Part shown: positions 17,507 through 25,779 of the stretch, in pieces
Layout: each line of letters begins with the position of its first letter
Position numbering within the stretch: position 1 is the first letter of the stretch
Program-made: the position numbers and the translations under genes
Notes under the pieces: model-generated
The model's database searches: none
Told to the model about the DNA's origin: nothing
What the model saw: the letters and a program-made list of their open reading frames with translations, nothing else
Assembly (NCBI RefSeq): GCF_000225505.1
Contig: NZ_BACI01000120.1
Location: 62,001-126,000 of the forward strand
Reading direction: 5' to 3'
From: Gordonia alkanivorans NBRC 16433
GTDB taxonomy: Bacteria > Actinomycetota > Actinomycetes > Mycobacteriales > Mycobacteriaceae
DNA length: 64,000 nucleotides

Positions 17507-17553
17507 CGGATCTCAGGGGCGCATTTCAGGGCGGATCTCAGAGAACCCGGTGA

Positions 17554-18741
17554 TCAGTTGGCCCAACCCCGCTCACCCAACCAGTCGGTGATGATGCCGA
17601 CCGCCTCCTTGAGGTGCGGGATCTGTTCGCGCCCCGAATAGTAGTGCGTCGCACCGGTAATGGTGTGCAGCGTCTTGTCGGGGTGTCCGACGGCGTCGAA
17701 CAGTCGGTGGGTGTGACTGGGCGTGCACGCGTTGTCGGCCGAGTTGCCGATGACGAGGGTCGGGACCTCGAGATCGGCGGCGCAGCGCGGACCGTCGCCG
17801 TGGGCGTCGTCATAACTCCACTGCGACAACCAGCTTCGCAGCGTCGTGAAGCGCGCCAGGCCGACCGGACCCATGTTGACGATGCGCGGATCACCCAGGT
17901 AGCAGCCCAGTTTGCGGTCGCTCGGGTCGACGGACAGGTCCAGCCACCGGGGGTCGGCCATGGTGCCGTGGACGATGAAACCGCGTTCCATCAGCGGCTC
18001 GCCACGGCCGCGAAGGTCGGCGAGTTGTTCCTTCACCCACGCGGTGATCCGGCGGTTGCGGTCGATCTGCGCTGCCCGGTACCGCTCCAGGAACTCCGCG
18101 GTGTACGGCGGCTGGTTCGGGTTGGCCGGGTTGTAGAGATCGAGCTCGGGATCGCGCTTCTCCGGGTCGGTTTCGTCGAGGATCGAGGGGTCCATCCACT
18201 CGGTCAGCGTCCCGTGCCGCGACACGTGGGCGGCGAGGAGCATCATGCCGTCCGCGGCCGGGAGGTCGAGCCGGGTGAGGTCTGGCGGTTCGCCCGCCGG
18301 GGTCTCGGTGACCGTCGCATGCTGGGCCTGCTGCTGGTAGTACAGCGACAGCGCACCGCCACCACTCCAGCCGGCCAGGATCACCTTCTCGTAGCCGAGG
18401 CGCTCCTTGGCGTCCTTCACGCAGGCGCCGAGATCCTGGACGACCTTCTCCATGATCAGCGCACTGTCGACGCCGCGATACCGGCTGTTGCAGTAGATGA
18501 CGTGATGCCCGGCGCGGGCCAGCGCGTTGGTCATCGGCAGGTAGGCACCACCGCCGATCGGGTGCATGAAGATGATGACGTTCTTCGACGCCACGCCGAC
18601 CGGCTTGAGGAGGTAGCTCTCCAGGACGACGCTCTCGGTGACACCGCCATAGGTGTCCTTGTACGCCGACGTGTCGTCGAAGACGACGAGGTAGGGAATG
18701 CGCTCGTATTCGTGGCGCGGCAACGTGTTCGGCGACGTCAT
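17554..18741 (-). CDS. Alpha/beta hydrolase
   Basis: 395 residues from ATG 18741, overlapping the upstream stop (ATGA). The nucleophile elbow ILAGWSGGGALSLYY near residue 115 gives a G-W-S-G-G serine. PTLVIGNSADNACTPSH near 335 supplies the acid-bearing strand, and ITGATHYYSG near 365 the catalytic His. No signal peptide is seen, so it is cytosolic. It is co-transcribed with a homogentisate-dioxygenase-like gene and divergent from a TetR regulator. That suggests an aromatic-ring catabolic pair in which the hydrolase acts on a ring-cleavage product (inference). Confidence 0.85.
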   Translation of the reverse strand: MTSPNTLPRHEYERIPYLVVFDDTSAYKDTYGGVTESVVLESYLLKPVGVASKNVIIFMHPIGGGAYLPMTNALARAGHHVIYCNSRYRGVDSALIMEKVVQDLGACVKDAKERLGYEKVILAGWSGGGALSLYYQQQAQHATVTETPAGEPPDLTRLDLPAADGMMLLAAHVSRHGTLTEWMDPSILDETDPEKRDPELDLYNPANPNQPPYTAEFLERYRAAQIDRNRRITAWVKEQLADLRGRGEPLMERGFIVHGTMADPRWLDLSVDPSDRKLGCYLGDPRIVNMGPVGLARFTTLRSWLSQWSYDDAHGDGPRCAADLEVPTLVIGNSADNACTPSHTHRLFDAVGHPDKTLHTITGATHYYSGREQIPHLKEAVGIITDWLGERGWAN

Positions 18742-19847
18742 ACCTGTGCCTCTTCCTGGACCTCGGCCTGCGCCGACTCGGTCATGACGGGGGTCGCGAT
18801 GAGACGACGACGCGTGTCGATCGCGATGACCTTCCACTCCACGCGGTCGAACTCGTCGAACTTGCGGCGCGACCGCTCGCGGGCGCGTTCGGGGATGCCG
18901 TGGTGGATGCCCTGCGGCGCATGCGAGACGAATCCCGGCGGCATGCCGGCGCCGAACAGGCTGCCGCCGTGGAAGAACGCGATCTCGTCGAAATCGGTGT
19001 TGCGGTGATACCAGGGCAGGCGCTCGGCACCCTTGCGGGCCTCGGCCGGGCGCGGCAAGAAGTTCATCACATACACCCCGGTGGCCTGCATGAACAGGTG
19101 CACGGTCGGCGGCAGGTGCACCGACTCCGAGGTGATGACGTCATAGTCGGAGATGTTGAACGTGAACGGGAACAGATCTCCGCGCCAGCCCTCGACGTCG
19201 AGCGGGTGGAAGGGATAGAACAGCGTCGTCTGTCCCTCGCGCTGACGGAAGCGGACCTCGTACTCGTCGCGTCCGTCGCCCTCGAAGACCTCGGCTTCCG
19301 GGACGCCGACCAGTGACGAATCGAACGGGAAGAACCGTCCGAGGACGCCCGGTTCCGGCACCCGGTACTCGTCGACCGCCTCGATGATCAGCAGCAGGGA
19401 CTGGTCGTCGGGGATCTGCCGATACGTGCACCCCTTGGGGATGTAGATGTAGTCGCCCGGCCGGTAGGGCAGCCGACCGAACTCGGTCTCGAAGTAACCG
19501 CTGCCCTCATGGACGAAGATCAGCTCGTCGCCGTCGACCGGGCGGAACCAGAACGGCGCGGCCTGGCCTCGACGACTCAGCGAGATGCGGCAGTCGTCGT
19601 TGTAGAACATCAGCAGCGGCTCACCCGACGGGTCGATCTGGTCGGTCGGGGTCAGCTCGGTGACGAACCGGTCGACGCCGGTGTGCGTCCCGACCGCGCG
19701 GAACTGCGTCGGATCGTTGCGGCGGTAGAGGTGCGCAGTGCGTCCGGTGAACCCGTAACGACCGAGCTCGTCGTCTTTGAGGCCCTCGAGGTCGCGGTGG
19801 ACCTGTCGCGGTGTGCGACCTTTCCGGTGCTGGATGAACGATTCCAC
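18738..19847 (-). CDS. Homogentisate 1,2-dioxygenase-like ring-cleavage enzyme
   Basis: 369 residues from GTG 19847, with AGGAG 8 nt upstream. It matches the homogentisate dioxygenase family in its cupin halves: FVHEGSGYFETEFGRLPYRP near residue 130 and WYHRNTDFDEIAFFHGG near 290. The latter and the following HAPQGIHHG supply His/Glu ligands for Fe2+. It is shorter than classical HmgA (about 430-440), like many actinobacterial relatives whose substrate may differ. It is coupled to an alpha/beta hydrolase and is probably controlled by the divergent TetR. Confidence 0.8.
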   Translation of the reverse strand: MESFIQHRKGRTPRQVHRDLEGLKDDELGRYGFTGRTAHLYRRNDPTQFRAVGTHTGVDRFVTELTPTDQIDPSGEPLLMFYNDDCRISLSRRGQAAPFWFRPVDGDELIFVHEGSGYFETEFGRLPYRPGDYIYIPKGCTYRQIPDDQSLLLIIEAVDEYRVPEPGVLGRFFPFDSSLVGVPEAEVFEGDGRDEYEVRFRQREGQTTLFYPFHPLDVEGWRGDLFPFTFNISDYDVITSESVHLPPTVHLFMQATGVYVMNFLPRPAEARKGAERLPWYHRNTDFDEIAFFHGGSLFGAGMPPGFVSHAPQGIHHGIPERARERSRRKFDEFDRVEWKVIAIDTRRRLIATPVMTESAQAEVQEEAQV

Positions 19848-19897
19848 TGGCTGACTCCTGTGTGAGTATCGGGAGAGCGACGGGCAGGCGCGATCAC

Positions 19898-19932
19898 CTG
19901 CACGGGAACACTCCCCGACGGTTCCCGTGCAG
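19898..19932. promoter_or_regulatory. Long dyad in the promoter gap between hgd-like and tetR genes
   Basis: Perfect 12-bp arms CTGCACGGGAAC (19898-19909) and its complement (19921-19932) with an 11-nt spacer. A weaker TTCTGA/TCAGAA dyad follows at 19936-19961. It lies 51 nt upstream of the dioxygenase GTG and 122 nt upstream of the TetR start. A TetR operator or a 5'-leader hairpin are both possible. Confidence 0.55.
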
Positions 19933-20053
19933 CTTTTCTGATGCTAGATTCAGGTTCAGAATATGACAAGGACCACACCGTTCATCCGGACCTTCTCCGA
20001 CCAACGTGAATGCGTGGTTCGATGAACTGATCAGTCCCCGGAAGGAGTACTCG

Positions 20054-20668
20054 GTGCCGCCGACGAACAAGGGACGTCAGACCGAGGCCGCGTTTCTCGA
20101 CGCGGCGCGGCGTTGCTTCGCCGACAAGGGCTATCTGAACACCAAGATCTCCGACATCGCGGAGGCCGCGGGACGCTCCACCGGCTCGTTCTACAACTAC
20201 TACGACAACAAGGATCAGCTCCTCGAGGCACTGCTGGATCAGTTCAGCGACGAGGTGGTCGAGGGTTCCCTAGCGACACGACACAGCGATCCCGAAGCCG
20301 GCGTGCGTGCCGCGGTCACCGCCTATTGGACGACCTACAAGAAATACCTGCCCGAGATCATCGGCCTGTTCCAGATGTCCATGCTCGACGACGAGTTCCG
20401 GGATCGCTGGCACGCCAACCGGGCGTCGGGGATCAAACAGGTGCTGGCGGGTCTGCACAGCGCGGAACGCGCCGGATACGACGTCGGCCTCCCCCTCGAG
20501 CCACTCGCGTCGGCATTGGTGAACACCCTCGAGTCCTCCTGCTGGTCCTGGCTCGCCGTCCGCGGAGGCGTGGTCGGGTCGATCCCCGATGACGACACCG
20601 CGATCGACATCCTCACCACCATCTGGTTCCGTACGGTCTACCGGTCCGCTCCGCGCATCCGACGCTGA
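20054..20668 (+). CDS. TetR family transcriptional regulator
   Basis: 204 residues. The start chosen is GTG 20054 because AAGGAG lies 6 nt before it; an in-frame GTG at 20006 has no SD. The N-terminal TetR HTH is clear: FLDAARRCFADKGYLNTKIS, then DIAEAAGRSTGSFYNYYDNK as the recognition helix. The C-terminal ligand domain is helical with WSWLAVRGGVVG. It is divergent from the dioxygenase/hydrolase pair, so it is probably their local regulator. The inducer is unknown. Confidence 0.9.
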   Translation: MPPTNKGRQTEAAFLDAARRCFADKGYLNTKISDIAEAAGRSTGSFYNYYDNKDQLLEALLDQFSDEVVEGSLATRHSDPEAGVRAAVTAYWTTYKKYLPEIIGLFQMSMLDDEFRDRWHANRASGIKQVLAGLHSAERAGYDVGLPLEPLASALVNTLESSCWSWLAVRGGVVGSIPDDDTAIDILTTIWFRTVYRSAPRIRR

Positions 20669-20725
20669 TCGCGGACAGGTTCTGGCCCTTGCGCCACGTC
20701 GGCGACGGTTGTGATGCTGGGACGC

Positions 20726-21310
20726 ATGACGATCGACGTCCGGCCCGCGACGGTCTTCGCCGACATGGCGACGATCCTCGGCCCCAATAAGCCGACCTCC
20801 AACGTGTGCTGGTGTCTCAGCTACCGCATTCCGAGCAAGGAGAATCAGGCGCTGGTCCGCCAACAGCGCGGCGAGTACGTGAAGGAACTGTGCGACAGCG
20901 GCATTCCACTCGGCGTCCTCGCCTACGAGTCGACGGACGACGGCGAGGACGTGGTCGGCTGGGCGGCGGTCTCACCGCGAGCGGACACGACCTTTGCGAC
21001 CAGCCGCACGATCCCGCACGTCGACGACCTCCCGGTGTGGTCGGTCTGGTGCATCCGCGTCCGACCGGGCCACCGCAAGCGGGGGATCGCACATGCGCTC
21101 CTCGACGGCGCGGTCGAGTTCGCCCGGTCGAACGGGGCGCCGGCCATCGAGGGGTATCCCGTCGACAACCACGGCGAGAAGGTCGATCTCACCATGGCGT
21201 ACGTCGGCACCCGGGGACTGTTCGACAAGGCAGGCTTCACCAAGGCCGCCGACACCGGCTCGGTACTGAACGGATTCCCACGCGTGCTGATGCGGAAGTC
21301 GTTGGGGTGA
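20726..21310 (+). CDS. GNAT family N-acetyltransferase
   Basis: 194 residues from ATG 20726. The acetyl-CoA-binding motif A appears as WCIRVRPGHRKRGIAHALLD near residue 110 (R/Q-x-x-G-x-A type), followed by a helix and GLFDKAGFTKAAD near the end, the usual GNAT tail. An N-terminal Cys/Trp-rich stretch (SNVCWCLSYRIPS) is typical of a subgroup of actinobacterial GNATs. The substrate is unknown. Its last 74 nt overlap the convergent DUF429 gene. Confidence 0.85.
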   Translation: MTIDVRPATVFADMATILGPNKPTSNVCWCLSYRIPSKENQALVRQQRGEYVKELCDSGIPLGVLAYESTDDGEDVVGWAAVSPRADTTFATSRTIPHVDDLPVWSVWCIRVRPGHRKRGIAHALLDGAVEFARSNGAPAIEGYPVDNHGEKVDLTMAYVGTRGLFDKAGFTKAADTGSVLNGFPRVLMRKSLG

Positions 21311-22043
21311 GGGTGTCCAGCTCACCGTCCGGGACGTGAATCCACCCCTCGCGCAACGCAACCGGCCGGTCGTCCGGGGAGGGAAGCGTCGTGGAGCCCA
21401 ACTCCGCAGCGCGGGCGATCAACGCGGTGATGACGGCGTCGAATGCGTCGTCGTCGCTCCGCATCTGACCGATTCGCTCGCCGAGCTCCAGCCACGGTGC
21501 TGCAGTCCGGAGTGCATCGACGAGTTCGGTCAGCACGGTTCGATCGGCTGCGCGCTTGTAACCACGAGAGGTCAGTCCCCAGCGTTTGAGTGCGCCGGCG
21601 GGATACGCCTCGACGGCCCAGCCCTCGACACGATCCTCGACGCCCAGGTCGGCGAGGAGTCCCGCGCAGCGGAAGGCGACGTGGGCGATCTGATCTGCCG
21701 ACACACTCAGAGGTCGGCCGAGGCCGGATTCGGCGATCCACCGGTCGGTACGACGCAGCGCGAGCGGGCGTCGATTGGCGATGTCGTCGAGTTTGCGGCC
21801 GGGAACCAAACCGCCGCGGTGATGTGCGACAACGAATTCCACGAAGTCATCGGGCCAGCCGAACGGCGAGTCGATCCCGATGCGCGTGGCGCCGTCGACG
21901 AGGCGTCGGATCTCGGCGTCATCGGCTCCGACGACCAGGTCCACCAGCTCGGTCCGGTCGTCGAACCAGTCGAGGACCGCGACCGCGGTCTTGGCCGGCG
22001 ATGCGGACAGGTCGACACCGACCGTCCGCATCGCCGCGGTCAT
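21237..22043 (-). CDS. DUF429 protein, predicted RNase H-like nuclease
   Basis: 268 residues from ATG 22043. The opening TVGVDLSASPAKTAVAVLD is the RNase H-fold first strand with its catalytic-type Asp. GIDSPFGWPDDF near residue 58 gives the second acidic position, and RSDDDAFDAVITALIARA near 215 the C-terminal acidic helix. DUF429 has no firmly assigned substrate. The gene starts 2 nt after the trpB2 stop and probably shares its mRNA. Its 3' end runs into the convergent GNAT gene by 74 nt; the last ~25 residues look unconserved. Confidence 0.8.
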   Translation of the reverse strand: MTAAMRTVGVDLSASPAKTAVAVLDWFDDRTELVDLVVGADDAEIRRLVDGATRIGIDSPFGWPDDFVEFVVAHHRGGLVPGRKLDDIANRRPLALRRTDRWIAESGLGRPLSVSADQIAHVAFRCAGLLADLGVEDRVEGWAVEAYPAGALKRWGLTSRGYKRAADRTVLTELVDALRTAAPWLELGERIGQMRSDDDAFDAVITALIARAAELGSTTLPSPDDRPVALREGWIHVPDGELDTLTPTTSASARVGIRSVPSRCRRPW

Positions 22044-22045
22044 GC

Positions 22046-23347
22046 TCAGATGTTGCCGTCGAGGAACTCGGCGTAGGCGGGCAGATCGAGCTGGCCGTGA
22101 CCGGACAGGCCGATGACCACGACCTCTTCCTTGTCACTGTCGGCGACGTGGGCCGCACAGGCCGCGATCGCGTGGGTGGACTCCGGGGCCGGGACAATGC
22201 CCTGCGCCCGGGCGAACTGCACGCCCGCGGCGAACGCGTCGTGCTGTGTGATGGCGACGCCCTCGACCAGTCCGAGCTCGACGGTGTGGCTCAGCGCCGG
22301 CGCCATGCCGTGGTAGCGCAGGCCACCGGCGTGGATCGGGTCCGGGACGAAATCCATTCCGAGCGTATGCATCTTGAGCAGCGGGGTGAGACCGGCGACG
22401 TCGCCGTGGTCGTAGCGGTACTCGCCCTGCGTGATCGACGGGCACGCGGCCGGCTCGGCGGCGACCACGCGCGGGTTCGACCGTCCGTGCAGCTTCTCCC
22501 GCAGGAACGGGAACGAGAGTCCGGCGAGATTCGAACCGCCTCCGGCACAACCGAAGACGACATCCGCACCGCCGGCTTCGACGGCGTTCAGCTGCTCGAC
22601 AGCCTCTTGACCGATGACGCTCTGATGCAGCACGACGTGGTTGAGCACGCTACCCAGGGCGTAGCGGGTGTCGGCGTTCGCAGCGGCCACCTCGACCGCC
22701 TCGCTGACGGCCATGCCGAGGCTTCCGCTGGTGTTCGGGTCCTTGGCGAGCATCGCCCGGCCCGACTCGGTCAGGTCCGAGGGGCTCGGGTGGATCGTGC
22801 CGCCGTAGGTGCGGATCAGGAAGCCGCGGTACGGCTTCGAGCTGTACGAGGCGCGGACCTGCCAGACCTCGACGTCGATGCCGAACTGCGCGCCGGCGAA
22901 GGCGAGTGCGCTGCCCCACTGGCCGGCGCCGGTCTCGGTCGTCAGCTTGGTGACGCCGTCGAGGCTGTTGTAGTAAGCCTGTGCGACAGCGGAATTGGTC
23001 TTGTGGCTGCCGACCGGGCTGACGCCCTCGTACTTGACGTAGATGCGCGCCTTGGTGTTGAGCGCCTCCTCGAAGCGGCGGGCGCGGATCAGCGGCGAGG
23101 GACGCCACATCTTGTAGATCTCGCGGACGGGCTCGGGGATCTCGATGTAGGTCTCGCTGGAGACCTCCTGCGCGATGAGCCCGGCGGGGAACAGTGCGGC
23201 GAGGTCCTCGGGGCCCACCGGCTCCTTGGTGCCGGGGTGCAGGTGCGGGGGAATCGGTGTCTCGAGCTCGGCGGCGAGGTTGTACCAGTGCGTCGGCACA
23301 CCGACCGTCACCAGATCGGGATTGGTGGCGTCTACTTGCGTCGTCAT
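22046..23347 (-). CDS. trpB2: TrpB2-type PLP-dependent tryptophan synthase beta homologue
   Basis: 433 residues from ATG 23347. The PLP lysine lies in GVSPVGSHKTNSAVAQAYY near residue 112. The phosphate-binding glycines are GCAGGGSNLAGL near 265, and TETGAGQWGSALAFAG is also conserved. The longer N-terminus with YIEIPEPVREIYKMWRPSPL is diagnostic of the TrpB2 branch rather than TrpB1. TrpB2 can condense serine with indole but often lacks a TrpA partner; no trpA is present here. It may salvage indole or dehydrate serine. It leads a two-gene unit with DUF429. Confidence 0.92.
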   Translation of the reverse strand: MTTQVDATNPDLVTVGVPTHWYNLAAELETPIPPHLHPGTKEPVGPEDLAALFPAGLIAQEVSSETYIEIPEPVREIYKMWRPSPLIRARRFEEALNTKARIYVKYEGVSPVGSHKTNSAVAQAYYNSLDGVTKLTTETGAGQWGSALAFAGAQFGIDVEVWQVRASYSSKPYRGFLIRTYGGTIHPSPSDLTESGRAMLAKDPNTSGSLGMAVSEAVEVAAANADTRYALGSVLNHVVLHQSVIGQEAVEQLNAVEAGGADVVFGCAGGGSNLAGLSFPFLREKLHGRSNPRVVAAEPAACPSITQGEYRYDHGDVAGLTPLLKMHTLGMDFVPDPIHAGGLRYHGMAPALSHTVELGLVEGVAITQHDAFAAGVQFARAQGIVPAPESTHAIAACAAHVADSDKEEVVVIGLSGHGQLDLPAYAEFLDGNI

Positions 23348-23404
23348 GGGTTGACACTCTAGTGCGCGAGGTCGGCGGCGTACCCCGCCCGCGGCATTAT
23401 CAGG

Positions 23405-24076
23405 TCACGATTTGGGGCGCCGGTATTCCTGACGGGGTCGGCCGGTGGTTCCGTACTGCAGCGACATCCGCAGGCGGCCCGCGGCGACGAGATTGGCCAG
23501 GTGTCGCCGGGCAGTCGGAGCGGCGATCCCGACCTCGCGTGACACGTCGTCGGCGAACAGTGCGGTGCCGGGGTCGACGAAGAGGTCGAGGATGCGCTGC
23601 TCGGTCGGCGACCCGGATTCCGACCGTTCCGCCGCGCGGGTGCCGAAGCGCAGCGCGGACAGCGCGGCGTCGACCGCGTGCTGGTCGACGTTCTCGCCGC
23701 TGAGGACGCGACGGTACTGCGCGTAGCCGGCGAGGCGGCGGGCGAGGTCGGCGTCGTCGAAGGGTTTGATCAGGTAGGCCAGCGCACCGGCGCGCATCGC
23801 GGTGCGGACAGCGCTCGCGTCGTTCTCGGCGCCGACGATGAAGCAGTCACAGTCGAGTTCGGCGACCAGGTCGATGCCGGAACCGTCGGGGAGGTAGACG
23901 TCGAGGAGTGCGAGGTCGATGTCGGGATGATCGACGAGGGCTCGTCGTGCTTCGGCCACGCTGCCGACCCGCGCACGGACGCTGAAGCCGCGCACAGCGT
24001 CGACGATCGTCGAATGCAGTGCGGCGACCCGGAAGTCGTCGTCGACGATCAGGACGCCCAGATCCCCTGTCATCAC
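23405..24076 (-). CDS. CitB/DcuR-type response regulator
   Basis: 223 residues from ATG 24076, overlapping the kinase stop by 4 nt. The receiver domain has acidic D12-D14, the phospho-acceptor D59 (LALLDVYLPDGSG) and the conserved Lys in AYLIKPFDDAD. The C-terminal winged helix (DDVSREVGIAAPTARRHL) fits the CitB/DcuR family. It forms a two-component pair with the adjacent kinase and should activate the CitMHS transporter gene just upstream in response to citrate or a C4-dicarboxylate. Confidence 0.9.
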   Translation of the reverse strand: MMTGDLGVLIVDDDFRVAALHSTIVDAVRGFSVRARVGSVAEARRALVDHPDIDLALLDVYLPDGSGIDLVAELDCDCFIVGAENDASAVRTAMRAGALAYLIKPFDDADLARRLAGYAQYRRVLSGENVDQHAVDAALSALRFGTRAAERSESGSPTEQRILDLFVDPGTALFADDVSREVGIAAPTARRHLANLVAAGRLRMSLQYGTTGRPRQEYRRPKS

Positions 24077-25725
24077 CTTTGCACTTCCTCGTCGGGCTCG
24101 GGCGCGATGATGCCCGGGAGCCGGGCGACGAACAGTGCGCCAGGCGGATCATGCTCCGGTGCCGGGGACCGTTCGCCGCCGGGGTCCGCGACCCACAGGT
24201 CTCCCCCGATCCGGCGTGCGACCTGCCGCGCGAGGGACAGGCCCATCCCCCGACCACCGGGCACGTGGTCGCCGGGTTTGGTGGTCGCTCCCTCGGCGAA
24301 GACCTCGTCGGGATCGTCGAAGGAGATTCCCGGACCGGAATCGCCGACCGATACGAACAGGGTGTCGCCGTCGGCGATCAGCTCGACCTCGACGATCCCG
24401 TCGGCCTGCCCGCTTACTGCCTCAAGTGCATTGTCGATGAGGTTGCCGACGACGGTGGTGGCGACGACGGGTTCGGTGAGTGTGCCCTGCAGCCAGGTCT
24501 GGTCGCCGAGGCGGAGCGTGACGCGACGCTCCCGCGCGTGGGCGGCTTTCGCGTCGAGGAAGGCGTGGAGGTGGGGTTCGCGGACGTTGCCCAGTCCGGC
24601 GAGCAGCGCGCCGCCGGGGCCGCTCCCGAACAGCTCTTCGAGGTAGTCGAGCGCTTCGTCGGCATGGCCGTGGCGTAGGAGGCCGGCAAGGACATGCATT
24701 CGGTTGGCGGTCTCGTGACGCTGAGCGCGGAGGGCGGCGCCCATCGACCGGATGGAGTCGACCTCGCGACTGAGCGCTTCGACGTCGGTGCGGTCGATGA
24801 CCGAGAGGACCATGCCGAGGTCGCGACGGTCGGCGTGCACCCGATGGGAGCTGACCAGGACGACGCGGTCGCCGACGGTGGCGGCGAGCGGCTCGTCGGT
24901 GGGCGTGGCCAGAACGGCCGCGATGCGGGGGGTGAGTCCGAGGTCGGCGGCCTTCGTCCCCACCGGAGCGTCGATGTCGAGAAGCGCGCGGGCCTTGTCG
25001 TTGACGACCCGGACGATGCCGTCGGCGTCGACGGCCAGCACTCCGTCGGCCATCGCGTGCAGTACCGCGCCCTGTTCACGAACGAGTTCGGCGAGTTCGT
25101 CGGACTCGAGGCCGAGGGTGAGCTTGCGCCAGCGCCGGGCCAGCATGACCGATCCGAGTGCGCCGATGCCCAGTGCGGTCAGCGCGAGGAGCGTCGTGGC
25201 GATGATGTCGCTGCGCGTTTCCTTCGCGAGCCGTTCCGTCGAGACGCCGACGCTGACGAAGCCGACGATGCGACCGCCGGGGTCGAAGATCGGGACCTTC
25301 GCCCGGACGGACTCGCCGAGGGTGCCCCGGTCGGTCGCGACGTCGTCGGAGCCGGCCAGCGCCTTCGACGGGTCGGTCGACACCGGTTTCGCCAGTTCCG
25401 CGACCTCAGGGTGGGCGAGTCGGATGCCCTGGTCGTTGCCGATGACGACGAACAATGCGCCGGTCCGTTCCCGAACCGCGGCCGCCTGGCGTTGCAGCGG
25501 GCCGTCGACGAGATCGTCCGCTTCCACGGCTCGACCCTGTTGAGCCGCCACCGCCACGCGGACCCCGGTGTCGGCGGCCACCGAACGAGCTATCGCCAGG
25601 GCTCGCTGGGCGTACTCGTCGCGGACACGATCGTCGGCCCCGGCGATGACGAGACCGAACCCGACCGCGAGGCTGACCGCGAGGACAGCGAGCTGCAGCA
25701 GCAGCACCTGCGTCCGTAAACGCAT
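24073..25725 (-). CDS. CitA/DcuS-type sensor histidine kinase
   Basis: 550 residues from ATG 25725. Membrane segments at about residues 7-28 and 175-197 flank a periplasmic PAS/sCache-like sensor (about 30-172). A cytoplasmic PAS domain spans about 215-320. The SpoOB-type dimerisation helix RAQRHETANRMHVLAGLL carries the phospho-His, and the HATPase has NLIDNALEAVSG, GDSGPGISF and GRGMGLSLARQVARRIG. This is the CitA/DcuS layout for sensing citrate or fumarate outside the cell. A 12-bp hairpin separates it from the transporter gene upstream. Confidence 0.92.
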   Translation of the reverse strand: MRLRTQVLLLQLAVLAVSLAVGFGLVIAGADDRVRDEYAQRALAIARSVAADTGVRVAVAAQQGRAVEADDLVDGPLQRQAAAVRERTGALFVVIGNDQGIRLAHPEVAELAKPVSTDPSKALAGSDDVATDRGTLGESVRAKVPIFDPGGRIVGFVSVGVSTERLAKETRSDIIATTLLALTALGIGALGSVMLARRWRKLTLGLESDELAELVREQGAVLHAMADGVLAVDADGIVRVVNDKARALLDIDAPVGTKAADLGLTPRIAAVLATPTDEPLAATVGDRVVLVSSHRVHADRRDLGMVLSVIDRTDVEALSREVDSIRSMGAALRAQRHETANRMHVLAGLLRHGHADEALDYLEELFGSGPGGALLAGLGNVREPHLHAFLDAKAAHARERRVTLRLGDQTWLQGTLTEPVVATTVVGNLIDNALEAVSGQADGIVEVELIADGDTLFVSVGDSGPGISFDDPDEVFAEGATTKPGDHVPGGRGMGLSLARQVARRIGGDLWVADPGGERSPAPEHDPPGALFVARLPGIIAPEPDEEVQR

Positions 25726-25737
25726 GACGTCAGCCTA

Positions 25738-25765
25738 GTGGCGGCGCTGAATGCAGCGCCGCCAC
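25738..25765 (-). terminator. Intercistronic hairpin between transporter and kinase genes
   Basis: Perfect 12-bp stem GTGGCGGCGCTG / CAGCGCCGCCAC with an AATG loop, 14 nt after the transporter stop and 13 nt before the kinase ATG. No U-run follows. It probably acts as an attenuator or mRNA-stability element that keeps kinase expression below that of the transporter. Confidence 0.6.
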
Positions 25766-25779
25766 CGACATCGATTCGC

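Noticed and set aside
22046..23347. Housekeeping tryptophan synthase beta subunit
   Set aside because: The longer N-terminus and TrpB2-specific residues, and the absence of trpA or other trp genes, indicate TrpB2.
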